Source: an uncultured Eubacteriales bacterium (GTDB taxonomy: Bacteria > Bacillota > Clostridia > Saccharofermentanales > Fastidiosipilaceae). From it: a stretch of DNA of 14,030 nucleotides. Of the stretch, positions 14,028-14,030 are shown in pieces. The notes beneath the pieces were generated by a model. That model was not told the origin of the DNA and did not search any database. It saw only the letters and a list, made by a program, of their open reading frames with translations. How positions within the stretch are numbered: the first letter of the stretch is position 1; every line of letters begins with the position of its first letter. The DNA is taken from NCBI GenBank assembly GCA_902373515.1, contig CABKML010000030.1:1-14030 (forward strand). The letters run 5' to 3'. The position numbers and the translations under genes are program-made.

Positions 14028-14030
14028 ATG
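14028..14030 (+). CDS. Start codon of the next gene of the Tad-type operon (cut by window edge)
   Basis: Two bases after the cpaF stop codon, an ATG is preceded by AGGAG at 14016-14020 with seven bases between. Only the start codon is in the window. By analogy with Tad loci, a TadB-type membrane platform protein would be expected, but nothing of the product can be seen. Confidence 0.5.

Noticed and set aside
1..14030. CRISPR array, insertion sequence, prophage or toxin-antitoxin genes
   Set aside because: Looked for regularly spaced repeats, transposase or integrase motifs and small paired genes; none was seen.

Overview
The window comes from a low-GC bacterium, most likely a member of the Bacillota (clostridial side). 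The pointers are AGGAGG-type ribosome binding sites on nearly every gene, TTG as an occasional start codon, a Mini-ribonuclease III gene behind cysS, a tRNA gene with no encoded CCA, a ComF protein, a DUF1576-like membrane protein and a Tad-type ATPase. I cannot name the genus.

Layout, left to right. (1) A complete zinc-dependent, probably NADP-linked secondary alcohol dehydrogenase on the + strand, ending in a strong hairpin terminator (25-1207). (2) On the - strand, a two-gene unit: a 10-TM-scale membrane protein with an internal duplication (DUF1576-like) followed by a small unknown 117-residue protein. (3) A lone tRNA-Arg(ACG) on the - strand with a perfect consensus promoter and its own terminator. 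(4) A membrane-anchored 553-residue exported protein of unknown function with its own promoter. (5) A - strand cluster cysS-mrnC-rlmB: cysteinyl-tRNA synthetase, Mini-RNase III and a 23S rRNA 2'-O-methyltransferase, the last two overlapping. (6) Just upstream of cysS, a roughly 167-nt structured RNA that I read as 6S RNA, with its own promoter and a closing stem that also serves as terminator. (7) comF-galM, a - strand pair. (8) metK on the - strand, followed by a 91-nt rod-like inverted repeat. (9) Divergent from metK, the beginning of a Tad/Flp-type secretion locus on the + strand: an unknown protein in the CpaE/TadZ position without a recognisable P-loop, then the CpaF/TadA ATPase, then the start codon of a further gene cut by the window edge.

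Most of the window is housekeeping: translation (tRNA-Arg, cysS), ribosome maturation (mrnC acts on 23S rRNA ends, rlmB methylates 23S rRNA), SAM synthesis (metK supplies the methyl donor used by RlmB) and global transcription control (6S RNA). The less explained parts are the DUF1576-like/117-aa pair, the exported 553-aa protein, the 91-nt rod and the ATPase-like protein ahead of CpaF. Four starts were moved inward from the longest open frame because a good Shine-Dalgarno sequence points to an internal ATG (metK, galM, the 553-aa protein and cpaF). I saw no CRISPR array, insertion sequence or phage gene.
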